In this document: positions 22,956-31,370 of the stretch, one piece after another
How positions within the stretch are numbered: position 1 is the stretch's first letter
How the letters are laid out: each line of letters opens with the position of its first letter
Source: Planomonospora sp. ID67723
Lineage (GTDB): Bacteria; Actinomycetota; Actinomycetes; Streptosporangiales; Streptosporangiaceae
DNA length: 64,000 bases
Reading direction: 5' to 3'
Assembly (NCBI RefSeq): GCF_015711605.1
Contig: NZ_JABTEZ010000006.1
Location: 372,001-436,000, forward strand
Notes under the pieces: model-generated
What the model saw: the letters and a program-made list of their open reading frames with translations, nothing else
What the model was told of the DNA's origin: nothing
Database searches by the model: none
Made by a program: the position numbers and the translations under genes

Positions 22956-25886
22956 TCAGTGCGAGGACGACGCCACGGGGGCGGCGGGCAGGCGGACGGT
23001 GAAGACGGTGCCGCCCTGCGCACCCGGGGCGGCGGCGACGGCGCCGCCGTGCGCCTCCACGATGGCCCTGGTGATCGACAATCCCAGGCCGGTGCCCTCG
23101 ATGCCGGCATCGAGGGCCGTGGAGGCGCGGAAGAACCGGGTGAACAGCTGGTCGTACTGCTCGGGAGGGACGCCGATGCCGGAGTCGGCGACGCTGAGCA
23201 CGACCTGAGGACGGGCGTCCTCCCCGCCACCGCCGTTGTCGTCGCTGCGGACGGTGACGGCGACGCTGCCGCCGCCGGGGGTGTACTTGATCGAATTCGA
23301 CAGCAGGTTGTCGAGCACCTGGCGCAGCCGGACCGGGTCACCGTGCACGGTGGGCTCGCCGGCCACCTCGGCCGTGACGGTGAGCCGCTTGGCCTGGGCG
23401 GCGGGCCGGTGCTCGACGACGGCGTCGGCGACCAGTTCGCCCAGCGCCACCGGCTGCGGAGTGAGGGCGATGCAGCCGGATTCGAAGCGGGCCAGCTCCA
23501 GCAGGTCGTCGACCAGGTGCTGCAGATGGGCGGTTTTCCGGTCGATGACCTCGACGAAGCGCCGTTGCCCGGAGGTGAGGCCGGTATCGTCGGCGAGCAT
23601 CTCGGCGTAGCCGCGGATGGCGCCGATGGGATTGCGCAGCTCGTGGGTGACCAGCGCCATCAGCTCGTCCTTCATCGCATCCAGCTCGCGCAGTCGCCGC
23701 ACCTGCTCCTGCTGCCGGGCCAGCAGGCGTTCCCGCTCTTCGGCGATGAGGTGGCGGGAAGTGACGTCGGTGGAGACGCCGTCGACGAACAACCGCTCCC
23801 CTTCGCGGCGGGGCAGGGCGCGGGTCCAGATCCACCGCGTGCGGCCGTCCAGGCCGGTGAGCCGGTATTCCAGCTGGGCGGGCCGTCCTCCGCGCAGCGT
23901 GCGGCAGTAGGCGTCGAAGGCCGGCCGGTCCTCGGGGTGCACCAGGCGGGTCAGGAAGTCGATCATGTCGTCGCTCTCGGTGGCGACCCGCTGTCCCAGC
24001 ACGCCCAGGCCGGAGGCGCTGATGTAGACCGGCCGGGCCTTGCCGTCGGCCATGATCTCCGCGGTCCAGATGTTGTCGTTGACCTGGGCGACGAGACGTT
24101 CGAACTGGCGGCGGTTCTCGGCCAGGGCGACGGTGAGCTCCTCGGCGTGGCGGCGTTCCAGGTAACGGCCCATCTGGGCGCAGATGCCCTTCAGCATGTC
24201 CGTCAGGTCGGCATCGGGTTCCTGGACGGCGTCGGTGAAGAAGGTCAGTACGCCCAGCACTTTCTGGCCCCCGCTGTGGACCGGCAGTCCGATCGCGGTG
24301 TGCAGCCCCGCCTGGAGGGCTTGCCGGATGCGGGTGACGTCGCGCCGGTCGGCCGGCAGGTCGGCCGACCACATCGCCTCGCCGCGCGCCCACACCAGGC
24401 CTGCCAGCCCGTGGCCGCGTTCGAAGGTGAGCGTCCGGTCGCCGGTGAAGCGCGACACATCCCATCCGGGGGTGTTCCAGGAGGCGAGCCGGGTGATGGC
24501 GTCGCCGCCGATCTCGACCTCCCAGTACTCGCCGCACACCCAGCCCAGGCTCTGGACCACCCCCGCCAGCACTCCGGTGGCGGCCTGCTCGCTGTCGGCG
24601 GCCTCGGCCAGCGCCTGGGCAACCGAGTGCTGGGCTTGGCGAAGCATCTGCGTGCGGCGCTGGGCGGTGATGTCGTGCACGGCGATCACCGCTCCCAGCG
24701 TCCGGCCGTCGTCACCGGTGATGGGACGGGCGTTGACCGACAGGTAGCGCGAGGTCTGGCCGGGCGGGCGGGTGACGAGTTGCCGGCCCTGCAGGTACTG
24801 GCCGGCCAGGGCGCAGGCCAGGGGGGTCTGCTCGTCGCGCAGCGGGGTGCGCCCGTCGGCCTCGAACAGGTGGAGGGACGCGGCCGCCCCCTTGATGGTG
24901 GGAGGCAGCGGCGCGTGGGAGTGCAGTTGCCGCATGGTCCGGCTGGCGAACACCGCGCGTCCATCGGGGGCAGCGGCGATCACCGCCACGTCCAGGCTGT
25001 CGAGCAGCGCGCGGAGGAAGGTGCGCTCTTCCTCCAGTTGCTTGGCGGCCTGCTGGTCGCTGATGTCGCGCACGCACACCGACAGCACGGGCCCGGCCTG
25101 CCCGCCGAACCCGTCGGCTGCGACGGGGGCGATGCCGGTGCGGACGCTCACCTCGGCGGGGAAGGCCCGTCCGTCGCGGTCGCACAGCGTCGCCTCCACG
25201 GACACGTCCGTGCCGTCGGCGCGAACCTGCTGCAACGCGTACTGCCAGGTCGGCCGCGAAGCGGACACGAAGACCAGCTCACCCAGCGGCCGGCCCAGCG
25301 CTTCGGCCGCGGACCGGCCGAAGCGCTGCTCGGCCGCCGAGGTCCAGGTGCGTATCCGCCCGGCGGCGTCGATGTCGACCACCGCTTCGTAGGCGTGTTC
25401 CAGGACCGCACGCAACCGGTAGACCTGCCGATGGGCCACGATCTCGTCCTCGGCCAGGTGTGCCAGATCATCGGCCAGTGCCAGCTGCGCCGCGTCCCAC
25501 ACGTGCGGCCGGGTGTCGAGCGCGCACAGAGTTCCCAGCACGCGCCCGTCGGCGTCGTGCAGCGGCAACCCCGCCCAGGCGGCCGCGCCCTTCCCCTGCG
25601 CCGCCCGCTCACGCCGGCCGACGCGGGCGTCGGTGACGACCGATGCCGCGTCACGGGCCGCGACACGCGCGCACACCGACGCCGTCACAGGCCTGGCCGT
25701 GTCGTCGATGCCCGTCGCGGCGACCACCACTTGACCGCCGCCGTCGCTGAGGGAGACGACCGCAGCCGGGGCGTGCAGCGAGGCGGCGGTGAGGCGGACC
25801 AGCCGATGCAGCCCGTCGGCCACCGGCCCGTCCCGCAGCCCGGCAGCCGACGGGTATGCGGTCCGGCCCATGCTGGCTGCTCCCAC
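22956..25886 (-). CDS. Multi-sensor histidine kinase (GAF-PAS-PAS-GAF-PAS-HisKA-HATPase)
   Basis: A soluble 976-residue sensor kinase with no membrane segment. In order it has a GAF domain (about 20-150), a PAS domain with PAC (160-290), a second PAS (300-410), a second GAF (430-580, with CGEYWEVEIGGDAITRLASW), a third PAS of the PAS_3 type (610-730, with FLTRLVHPEDRPAFDAY), then HisKA with the phosphorylated His in ALVTHELRNPIGAIRGYAEML and an HATPase domain (DNLLSNSIKYTPGGG, DSGIGVPPEQ, GTGLGLSI). No response regulator is adjacent. The GTG at 25886 is preceded by GGGGGAGGGG; an upstream GTG at 25931 lacks a ribosome site. Confidence 0.93.
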   Translation of the reverse strand: MGAASMGRTAYPSAAGLRDGPVADGLHRLVRLTAASLHAPAAVVSLSDGGGQVVVAATGIDDTARPVTASVCARVAARDAASVVTDARVGRRERAAQGKGAAAWAGLPLHDADGRVLGTLCALDTRPHVWDAAQLALADDLAHLAEDEIVAHRQVYRLRAVLEHAYEAVVDIDAAGRIRTWTSAAEQRFGRSAAEALGRPLGELVFVSASRPTWQYALQQVRADGTDVSVEATLCDRDGRAFPAEVSVRTGIAPVAADGFGGQAGPVLSVCVRDISDQQAAKQLEEERTFLRALLDSLDVAVIAAAPDGRAVFASRTMRQLHSHAPLPPTIKGAAASLHLFEADGRTPLRDEQTPLACALAGQYLQGRQLVTRPPGQTSRYLSVNARPITGDDGRTLGAVIAVHDITAQRRTQMLRQAQHSVAQALAEAADSEQAATGVLAGVVQSLGWVCGEYWEVEIGGDAITRLASWNTPGWDVSRFTGDRTLTFERGHGLAGLVWARGEAMWSADLPADRRDVTRIRQALQAGLHTAIGLPVHSGGQKVLGVLTFFTDAVQEPDADLTDMLKGICAQMGRYLERRHAEELTVALAENRRQFERLVAQVNDNIWTAEIMADGKARPVYISASGLGVLGQRVATESDDMIDFLTRLVHPEDRPAFDAYCRTLRGGRPAQLEYRLTGLDGRTRWIWTRALPRREGERLFVDGVSTDVTSRHLIAEERERLLARQQEQVRRLRELDAMKDELMALVTHELRNPIGAIRGYAEMLADDTGLTSGQRRFVEVIDRKTAHLQHLVDDLLELARFESGCIALTPQPVALGELVADAVVEHRPAAQAKRLTVTAEVAGEPTVHGDPVRLRQVLDNLLSNSIKYTPGGGSVAVTVRSDDNGGGGEDARPQVVLSVADSGIGVPPEQYDQLFTRFFRASTALDAGIEGTGLGLSITRAIVEAHGGAVAAAPGAQGGTVFTVRLPAAPVASSSH

Positions 25887-25977
25887 GATGATCCCCTCCC
25901 CCAGAACCGCATGCCTTTTGTGTGCTTTCACGCCCTATGGGGTATTACCCGTGTGATGCCTCGCCACCCGTGCCGCG

Positions 25978-27201
25978 TCAGCGAGGGGCCGCCTCCCGCA
26001 GGAGCAGGGCGACCACCTCGGCGGCGGGGCGCGGTTCCAGGCGGGAGCCGTCGCGCAGGCGGAGCGAGACCTGCCCGGCCGCCGCCTCCCTCGGCCCGAC
26101 CACCGCCTGGTACGGCACCAGCCTGCCCGCCCTGACCCGGGCCCCGAGGGTGCCGTGCTCCGGTCCCGCCAGCTCGCCACGGAGCCCCGCCTCCTCGCAC
26201 GAGCGCAGGAAGTCCGCGGCCGCGGGGAACTCGGCCTCGGAGACCGGCAGCACCACCACCTGGACCGGGGCGAGCCAGGCCGGGAACGCCCCGCCGTACA
26301 GCTCGATCAGGTGGGCGACCAGGCGCTCCAGGCTGCCGACCACGCTGCGGTGCACCATCACCGGCCGGCGCATGCGCTGGTCGGGGCCGATGTACTCCAG
26401 GCCGAACCGGCCCGGCTGGAACAGGTCCACCTGCACAGTCGAGAGGGTCGACTCGCGCCCGGCCGGATCGGTGACCTGCACGTCGATCTTCGGGCCGTAG
26501 AAGGCGCCCTCCCCGGCCGCCTCCTCGTACGGCAGGCCGCGTTCCTCCAGCGCCCCGCGCAGGATCGCCTCGGCCCGTCCCCACATGGCCGGGTCGTCGA
26601 TGTACTTGCCCCCGCCGCCCCGCAGCGAGAGCCGGTGACCGGAGGCGGTGACGCCCAGCGCCCGGTGGGCCTCCTCGATCATCGCCAGCGCGGCCGCCAC
26701 CTCCCGGCCCGCGTCCTCGGCGGCGCAGAACACGTGGCCGTCGTTGAGCTGGACGGCCCGCACCCGCGCGAGCCCGCCGAGGACCCCCGACAGTTCGGCG
26801 CGGTGCATGCCGCCCAGCTCGGCCAGGCGCAGCGGCAGGTCCCGATGGCTGCGCGGCCGGGACCGGAAGATCAGCGCGTGGTGCGGGCACAGGCTCGGCC
26901 GCAGCACGAACTCCTCGCCGCCGACGGTCATCGGCGGGAACATGTCCTCGCGGTAGTGCGCCCAGTGGCCGGAGATCTCGTACAGCTCGCGTTTTCCCAT
27001 GACGGGGGAGTGGACGTGCCGGTAGCCGGCGCGCCGCTCGGCCCGGTGGACGTAGTCCTCCACCGCGTGCCGTACCGCGGCGCCCGCCGGCAGCCAGAAC
27101 GGCAGGCCCTTGCCGATCAGCGGGTCGGTGTCGAACAGGTCGAGCTCGCGGCCCAGGCGGCGGTGGTCGGGCCGGTGCTGGTCGGACTGGTGGTCGAGCA
27201 T
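25978..27201 (-). CDS. Shortened threonyl-tRNA synthetase (catalytic and anticodon domains only)
   Basis: A 407-residue class II synthetase that charges tRNA with threonine. The TGS and editing domains that open a normal ThrRS of about 650 residues are missing; the protein begins at DLFDTDPLIGKGLPFWLPAG. Motif 2 reads SHRDLPLRLAELGGMHRAELSG and motif 3 RPVMVHRSVVGSLERLVAHLIE. The zinc ligands are kept: Cys in SLCPHHALIF, His in NDGHVFC and His in VMVHRS. The anticodon-binding domain fills the last 100 residues. GAGGAG precedes the ATG. It is probably a second ThrRS whose expression responds to threonyl-tRNA shortage through the upstream leader; a resistance role is possible but unproven. Confidence 0.88.
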   Translation of the reverse strand: MLDHQSDQHRPDHRRLGRELDLFDTDPLIGKGLPFWLPAGAAVRHAVEDYVHRAERRAGYRHVHSPVMGKRELYEISGHWAHYREDMFPPMTVGGEEFVLRPSLCPHHALIFRSRPRSHRDLPLRLAELGGMHRAELSGVLGGLARVRAVQLNDGHVFCAAEDAGREVAAALAMIEEAHRALGVTASGHRLSLRGGGGKYIDDPAMWGRAEAILRGALEERGLPYEEAAGEGAFYGPKIDVQVTDPAGRESTLSTVQVDLFQPGRFGLEYIGPDQRMRRPVMVHRSVVGSLERLVAHLIELYGGAFPAWLAPVQVVVLPVSEAEFPAAADFLRSCEEAGLRGELAGPEHGTLGARVRAGRLVPYQAVVGPREAAAGQVSLRLRDGSRLEPRPAAEVVALLLREAAPR

Positions 27202-27212
27202 GGCGGTCTCCT

Positions 27213-27270
27213 CGCTTCGGGAAAGGCGAGCGACCAACGACGAAGCCCCGGGCGCTCGCCCGGGGCTTCG
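27213..27270 (-). promoter_or_regulatory. Attenuator-like hairpins before the ThrRS gene
   Basis: On the minus strand a perfect 13-bp stem (CGAAGCCCCGGGC / GCCCGGGGCTTCG, loop GAGC, 27241-27270) follows the leader-peptide stop by about 14 bases. GGCGAGCG inside it can instead pair with CGCTCGCC about 20 bases downstream, and GCTTCG with CGAAGC near the ribosome site. The alternatives are mutually exclusive, as expected for ribosome-controlled attenuation or start-site masking. A proper T tract is missing. Confidence 0.6.
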
Positions 27271-27284
27271 TTTCACGACAGATG

Positions 27285-27335
27285 TCAGCGCGCCGGGACG
27301 GTCTCCGGCGTCGTCGTCACATGGGCGCGCTTCAT
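27285..27335 (-). CDS. Threonine-rich leader peptide (16 residues)
   Basis: The ORF reads MKRAHVTTTPETVPAR, with three consecutive Thr codons (ACG) and a fourth soon after. It ends shortly before the 13-bp hairpin and is followed by the threonyl-tRNA synthetase gene. Stalling at the Thr codons when charged tRNA is low would change folding of the downstream hairpins. The ribosome site is weak (GGCGGG), and a TACCGT sequence seven bases before the ATG would allow a nearly leaderless transcript. Confidence 0.62.
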   Translation of the reverse strand: MKRAHVTTTPETVPAR

Positions 27336-27349
27336 GCCCGCCACGGTAG

Positions 27350-27391
27350 CCGACCGGCCGGGGCGGCGCCAGCGCTTTCCCGGCCGGTCGG
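27350..27391 (-). terminator. Hairpin after the dipeptidase-like gene
   Basis: Perfect 13-bp arms (CCGACCGGCCGGG and CCCGGCCGGTCGG) 11 bases downstream of the stop codon on the minus strand. It also lies directly before the Thr leader peptide, so the leader's promoter must overlap it or the terminator must leak. Confidence 0.6.
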
Positions 27392-27401
27392 CCGTGTCAC
27401 C

Positions 27402-29033
27402 TCACGGGGCCCGCGACGCCGCGGCCTCCCAGGTGCGCAGGTAGGCCTCGGCTCCGGCTGCCATGTCCTGGACGAGCTCGTCGCCCGCGACCAGCCGCAT
27501 GTCCTCGATCCAGTCGGGGACCAGGCCGTAGTGGGCGACCCCGTCGACGTTGACGTCCCAGACCCGCTCGCCGGTGCGCTGCCGTTCCAGCGTGACCGCG
27601 CCGTCGAAGGAGGTGAACGGATAGGTCACCGGGCCGGCCGTGCCGCCGGGGCGGACCGAGGGCAGCGAGCCCAGGCCGTTGGCGTCCAGGCCGTAGCCGT
27701 ATCCGGGGCGCCCGAACTCCTGGCGCAGCGGCAGGCTCGCCCGCCAGGTCGCGGCGAACTCCTCGGCCTGGTGGCCGTAGGCCGTGACCATCCCGCCGAG
27801 CCGGTAGATCCGGCGGAGGTAGCCCGGGTCGGTCCAGCTGTGCGAGGAGACCACCCCCGCGTATCCCTCGGCCTCCAGCAGGTCCAGGGTCCGGCCCGCG
27901 GCCTTGACGCTCATGTGGTCGATCTCGATGATCATCCCGCGCCGCATCATGCCCTTGACCATGTACTCGCCCAGGCTCGTCAGACCCCTGGTGTTGCAGT
28001 GCGGGGCCGGGGGATACAGCGGCAGCCCGACGCCCCGGGGCAGCAGCCGGGCCAGCTCGGGCGGGAGCACCCCGGCCTTCTCGATGGTGTTGTCGTGCTC
28101 CGGCCCGGTGCACGTCCGGGCGCTCCAGAACCTGCCGGTGGACAGGAGGTTGCCCAGGTTGACGATGACGCCCTGGGTGCCGGAGTCGAAGCGCACGCCG
28201 CACAGCGCGTTGTCGTACTTGTGGCAGACGAACATGCTGCGCACACCGAGCGACTGCATCTCGTCCAGGCCCCGGTCGATCTGCGCCTTCGTGCAGTGCG
28301 GGATGCCCAGGGTCTGGCGGCAGCCGAAGGGTTCGGAGGTCTCCACGCCGAGGACCACCGCGAGCTTGCCCGCCGCGATCACCTGCCGGGCCTCGGCGGG
28401 GGACCGTACGACCCGGAACCAGCCCCGGCCGGGGCCGCCGGCGCGGGCGTCGATGAAGTCCTGCATCTCGAAGGTGCGCTGGGCCTGGAGGCGGAGTGAG
28501 TCCATCTCGTCGCAGGCGTTCCGCTTGAGCGGGTAGATCGCGCACAGTTGACGGTTGGCGACCAGGTGGTTGACCAGGACGCGGAGGCCGCCGCGCCAGG
28601 CCCGCTCGACCCAGCGGTGGTAGGTCTGCTGGTGGGTGAGCGAGTCGTTCGCCGGCCAGCTGCGGAAGGTCGGCCAGCCGACCGGGTCGTGGGTGCCGGT
28701 GGGGGAGCCGGTCCGGGTGAAGTTCTCGAACCAGGCGGCCTCCCCGTTGGGGAAGTGGTCGGGACAGTCGGTCAGGGCGTGGTCGATGCCGTCGGGGTCG
28801 AACGGCTTGCCGCACAGCAGCATGCCGCCGAACGCCTCATACGACATGAGGTGGGTGTGTCCGTCGACGAACCCGCGGACCGGGTCGGCGCTTCCCGGCG
28901 GCTCGCCGATGGTGCCGACCTCCGACTCGGGAGGGGCGGGGGTGGCCGTGGCGGCGGTTCCCGCCATGGTCAGAGCCCCGACGAGGACGAATGCGACGGC
29001 AAGAGACCTGGTGAGCCTGGTGATGATGGCCAT
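27402..29033 (-). CDS. Secreted membrane-dipeptidase-like metallohydrolase
   Basis: A 543-residue exported enzyme related to peptidase M19 and the amidohydrolase fold. The signal peptide runs from MAIITRLTRSLAVAFVLVGALTM to TAATATPA. Likely metal ligands are in VDGHTHLMSYEAFGG, EIDHMSVKAAGRTLDLL and GVVSSHSWTDPG, with an acid at LGVETSEPFG. It has several Cys that may form disulfides in the mature protein. The substrate is uncertain; M19 enzymes cleave dipeptides. The ATG at 29033 has AGAGG upstream and begins the signal peptide, so the longer frame to 29099 is rejected. Confidence 0.82.
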   Translation of the reverse strand: MAIITRLTRSLAVAFVLVGALTMAGTAATATPAPPESEVGTIGEPPGSADPVRGFVDGHTHLMSYEAFGGMLLCGKPFDPDGIDHALTDCPDHFPNGEAAWFENFTRTGSPTGTHDPVGWPTFRSWPANDSLTHQQTYHRWVERAWRGGLRVLVNHLVANRQLCAIYPLKRNACDEMDSLRLQAQRTFEMQDFIDARAGGPGRGWFRVVRSPAEARQVIAAGKLAVVLGVETSEPFGCRQTLGIPHCTKAQIDRGLDEMQSLGVRSMFVCHKYDNALCGVRFDSGTQGVIVNLGNLLSTGRFWSARTCTGPEHDNTIEKAGVLPPELARLLPRGVGLPLYPPAPHCNTRGLTSLGEYMVKGMMRRGMIIEIDHMSVKAAGRTLDLLEAEGYAGVVSSHSWTDPGYLRRIYRLGGMVTAYGHQAEEFAATWRASLPLRQEFGRPGYGYGLDANGLGSLPSVRPGGTAGPVTYPFTSFDGAVTLERQRTGERVWDVNVDGVAHYGLVPDWIEDMRLVAGDELVQDMAAGAEAYLRTWEAAASRAP

Positions 29034-29160
29034 GGGCACCTCTGGGCGCACGGATGGGCTGGGGTGCTTCATGATCTGCCCTGTCAAGGAACGAGTCAAT
29101 AGAAATATGAGCTTGGCTCAAAAAGGTGACGGTCGCCCGGGGGCGGGCAGGGAGACCGGC

Positions 29161-30042
29161 ATGCAGCACTATGACGTCGCGATCATCGGCGGCGGCCCGG
29201 CCGGGCTGACGGCGGCGATGACGCTCAGCCGGTCCCTGCGCCGCGTGGTGGTCTTGGAGACGCCGACGCCGCCGCGCAACGCCGCCTCCCACGGGGTGCA
29301 CGGCATCGTCGGGCTGGACGGGGTGAGCCACGAGGAGTACCGCCGCCGGGCCTGGGAGGACCTGGAGAAGTACGGCATGGCCGAGCTGCGCGAGGCGGTG
29401 GCCACCGACGTGACGCCCGCCGCGGCGGGCGGATTCGACGTGGCCGTCGAGGACGGCCCTGCGGTGTGGGCCCGGCGGGTGCTGCTCGCCACCGGTGTGG
29501 CCGACATTCACCCCGATGTGGAGGGGTTCGCCGAGTGCTGGGGCAGGACGGTCATCCACTGCCCGCTCTGCATGGGCTGGGAGAACCGCGACCGCGCCTG
29601 GGGGGTTGTCACCTCCGACCCGGAGTTCGCGCGGACCGCCGCCGCCGGGTTCGCCGCCTGGAGCGACAACGTGGTGGTCTTCTCCGACGGCGCCATGCCG
29701 GAGGGGGAGCACGGCGTGGAGGTGGTGGAGGGCAAGATCCGCACGTTGCACCACACCGAAGGGGACCTGCACGCGGTCGAACTGGACGACGGCAGGGTCG
29801 TCGTCCGGCAGACCCTGCTCTGGCAGCCCGGCCAGCGGCCGGTCCCCCTGGTGGCCCGGCTCATGGAGAACCTCGGCCTGGCCGTGCGAGAGGACTGCTA
29901 CGTCAAGATCGACGCGGCCTGCCGTACCAACGTGCCCGGCCTCTACGCCGCGGGTGATCTCACCACCGAGGAGCAGAGCGCGATCGAGGCGGCCGCCTCC
30001 GGTTCCACCGCGGCGTTCCAGATCATCGAGGACACGACCTGA
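29161..30042 (+). CDS. Thioredoxin-reductase-like FAD oxidoreductase
   Basis: A 293-residue flavoprotein. The FAD site is AIIGGGPAGLTAAMTLSRS at the N-terminus with the second FAD motif NVPGLYAAGDLTT at the end. The redox-active pair is Cys134-Pro-Leu-Cys137, followed by MGWENRDRAWGVV. Thioredoxin reductases usually have CATC or CPYC, and the NADPH Rossmann motif (GxGxxA) is hard to see here, where TSDPEFARTAAAGFAAW stands instead. It may be a ferredoxin- or thiol-linked relative, as for dithiol oxidases, rather than a true thioredoxin reductase. No thioredoxin gene is nearby. GGGAG precedes the ATG. Confidence 0.82.
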   Translation: MQHYDVAIIGGGPAGLTAAMTLSRSLRRVVVLETPTPPRNAASHGVHGIVGLDGVSHEEYRRRAWEDLEKYGMAELREAVATDVTPAAAGGFDVAVEDGPAVWARRVLLATGVADIHPDVEGFAECWGRTVIHCPLCMGWENRDRAWGVVTSDPEFARTAAAGFAAWSDNVVVFSDGAMPEGEHGVEVVEGKIRTLHHTEGDLHAVELDDGRVVVRQTLLWQPGQRPVPLVARLMENLGLAVREDCYVKIDAACRTNVPGLYAAGDLTTEEQSAIEAAASGSTAAFQIIEDTT

Positions 30043-30120
30043 GAGCGGGCAGGACTCACCGACCCGGGGGGCGCCGCGGCCGACGATCGGCCCGGTCGCC
30101 GCGGGCGGGGGCGCCCGCCG

Positions 30121-30159
30121 CCCGCCGCCCGCCGCAGCGGCGCCCGGGCGGGCGGCGGG
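30121..30159. terminator. GC-rich hairpin between flavoprotein and DUF5302 genes
   Basis: CCCGCCGCCCGCC pairs with GGCGGGCGGCGGG around a 13-base loop, in the gap between two convergent genes. The surrounding 120 bases contain no ORF that I can support. Confidence 0.6.
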
Positions 30160-30165
30160 GCCGGC

Positions 30166-30357
30166 TCAGCCGCTCTTGCGACGGAAGGAGCGCTTGCCCC
30201 CGACGGGGCCGTGGGCGCCGTGGATCTTCGAGGAGCCCTTCCCCCGGTTGCCGGCGTTCGCCTCCGTCTGGGCGATCTTCTTACGCTCCAGGGCCTCGCG
30301 GAACTTGCGCTTCAGTTCGTCTTCGGAGCCCTCGGGCTCCGGTGTGACGTCAGACAT
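30166..30357 (-). CDS. DUF5302 family small basic protein
   Basis: A 63-residue soluble protein of a family found throughout filamentous actinomycetes. The core [17 protein letters not shown] and the basic end [20 protein letters not shown] are the family features. The charged helix and basic tail suggest nucleic-acid or protein binding, but no function is established. GGAGG precedes the start. Confidence 0.83.
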   Translation of the reverse strand: MSDVTPEPEGSEDELKRKFREALERKKIAQTEANAGNRGKGSSKIHGAHGPVGGKRSFRRKSG

Positions 30358-30473
30358 GCGGACCTCCTGATCTGGACGGGTGGTGCGACTCCGGCCAACC
30401 GGATCATCATCCTCTCATGTCCGAAATCACATTCCGGACGGCAGGACGGCGAGTCGGTGAACGCCTGCGGCCA

Positions 30474-30656
30474 TCAGTGAACGCCTATGGCCATAAGGAA
30501 GAGCAGCCCTGCGAGGTGGCCGACGACGACGAACACGATGATGAAAACGAAGAGGAACTTCGCGGGCCCATGCTCGAAGTGCTTGCCCTCTTTCAGAGGG
30601 GAACGCTGTGCCTGCCGCTCGGCGATCCGCTCCTCGATGGACTTGCTGTGAAACAT
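30474..30656 (-). CDS. DUF6126-like small membrane protein
   Basis: A 60-residue protein: a charged N-terminal half (KSIEERIAERQAQRSPLKEGKHFEHG) and one membrane helix (FLFVFIIVFVVVGHLAGLLFLMAIG). It resembles small single-pass proteins common in Streptomyces-like genomes. The ATG follows GAGGAG. Function unknown. Confidence 0.68.
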   Translation of the reverse strand: MFHSKSIEERIAERQAQRSPLKEGKHFEHGPAKFLFVFIIVFVVVGHLAGLLFLMAIGVH

Positions 30657-31086
30657 GGAGCTCCTCGAGCCGGCCAGGTATGGGGATACGGGTGGTTTGC
30701 CCCCTAATATCATATGTCCTGCATACTTGGGGAACTTACGGCATCCGCGAGGGGCCCGGCGGGTTGCCCGCGCCCGATCCGGGTAGGCTCTCCCCGCGTT
30801 CCCGGAGGCGGCCCCCCGCATCCGGTGGCACCGTCACGGCCGGGGCGAGGACACCGCGGTGCCGCGGCGGACGGACCGCGGACGGGTCGCGGACGGCCCT
30901 CCGCGCGACCGGCGCTCGCGGTGAAGGGACCTGCGGAGCGAGGCGGGGCACCCACCGCCTACGATCGTGGTGCGTCCGCGTGTGGAGCCTGTGAGCCGCA
31001 GGAGCCTCGCCGGGTGCCGACCCGGGTGGGCGCCGCCGCGAACGGCGCGGACATCTGACTCATATTGAGAGGAACAGGGAGACGTC
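30657..31086. other. 430-bp intergenic region between two small membrane-protein genes
   Basis: An AT-rich stretch at 30690-30740 holds a TATGAT hexamer (minus strand, 30714-30709), a possible -10 box for the DUF6126-like gene. The rest is GC-rich with scattered short ORFs that overlap each other in several frames and resemble no family. A small hairpin (GCGCCG / CGGCGC, 31030-31048) and TGACTCATATTGA precede the next gene's AGGGAG site. Confidence 0.5.
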
Positions 31087-31323
31087 ATGGCTGGAAGTCA
31101 CGCAGGAAGCCCCAAGTCCTGGCTCGCGGTGATCGTCATCCTGGCGGGATTCACGGTGGGCGGCGTGGCGCTGTGCCTCGGCCCCAACTGGCCGCTGGTC
31201 TGGGCGGGCGCGGGCATCGTCGCGGTCGGAGGTGTGATCGCCCTGCTGGTCGACATCTTCTCCGACGTCATCGTGGACGCGCCGCGCGTGCTGGGGGCCG
31301 AGAAGATCGAGCGCAAGGGCTGA
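31087..31323 (+). CDS. Small two-helix membrane protein, HGxxPAAW-like
   Basis: A 78-residue protein that starts MAGSHAGSPKSWLAV, a variant of the actinomycete HGxxPAAW pattern, followed by two membrane helices (VIVILAGFTVGGVALCL and WAGAGIVAVGGVIALLVDIF) and a short basic tail. Only part of the name-giving motif is kept, so the assignment is tentative. CAGGGAG lies five bases before the ATG. Function unknown. Confidence 0.6.
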   Translation: MAGSHAGSPKSWLAVIVILAGFTVGGVALCLGPNWPLVWAGAGIVAVGGVIALLVDIFSDVIVDAPRVLGAEKIERKG

Positions 31324-31339
31324 GTACTTCTCCGGGCAT

Positions 31340-31370
31340 CCCTCCGGGCCGGATCAGCTCTCCCGGAGGG
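31340..31370. terminator. Hairpin at the convergent end of the STAS gene
   Basis: CCCTCCGGG pairs with CCCGGAGGG, 16 bases after the stop of the plus-strand gene and overlapping the stop codon of the minus-strand STAS gene. Confidence 0.5.

Noticed and set aside
22152-26135. A 1327-codon plus-strand ORF
   Set aside because: It crosses three real minus-strand genes and their intergenic regions, has low-complexity composition and no recognisable domain.
28636-29160. Upstream extension of the flavoprotein frame
   Set aside because: It lies antisense to the dipeptidase-like gene; the FAD motif begins right after the ATG at 29161.
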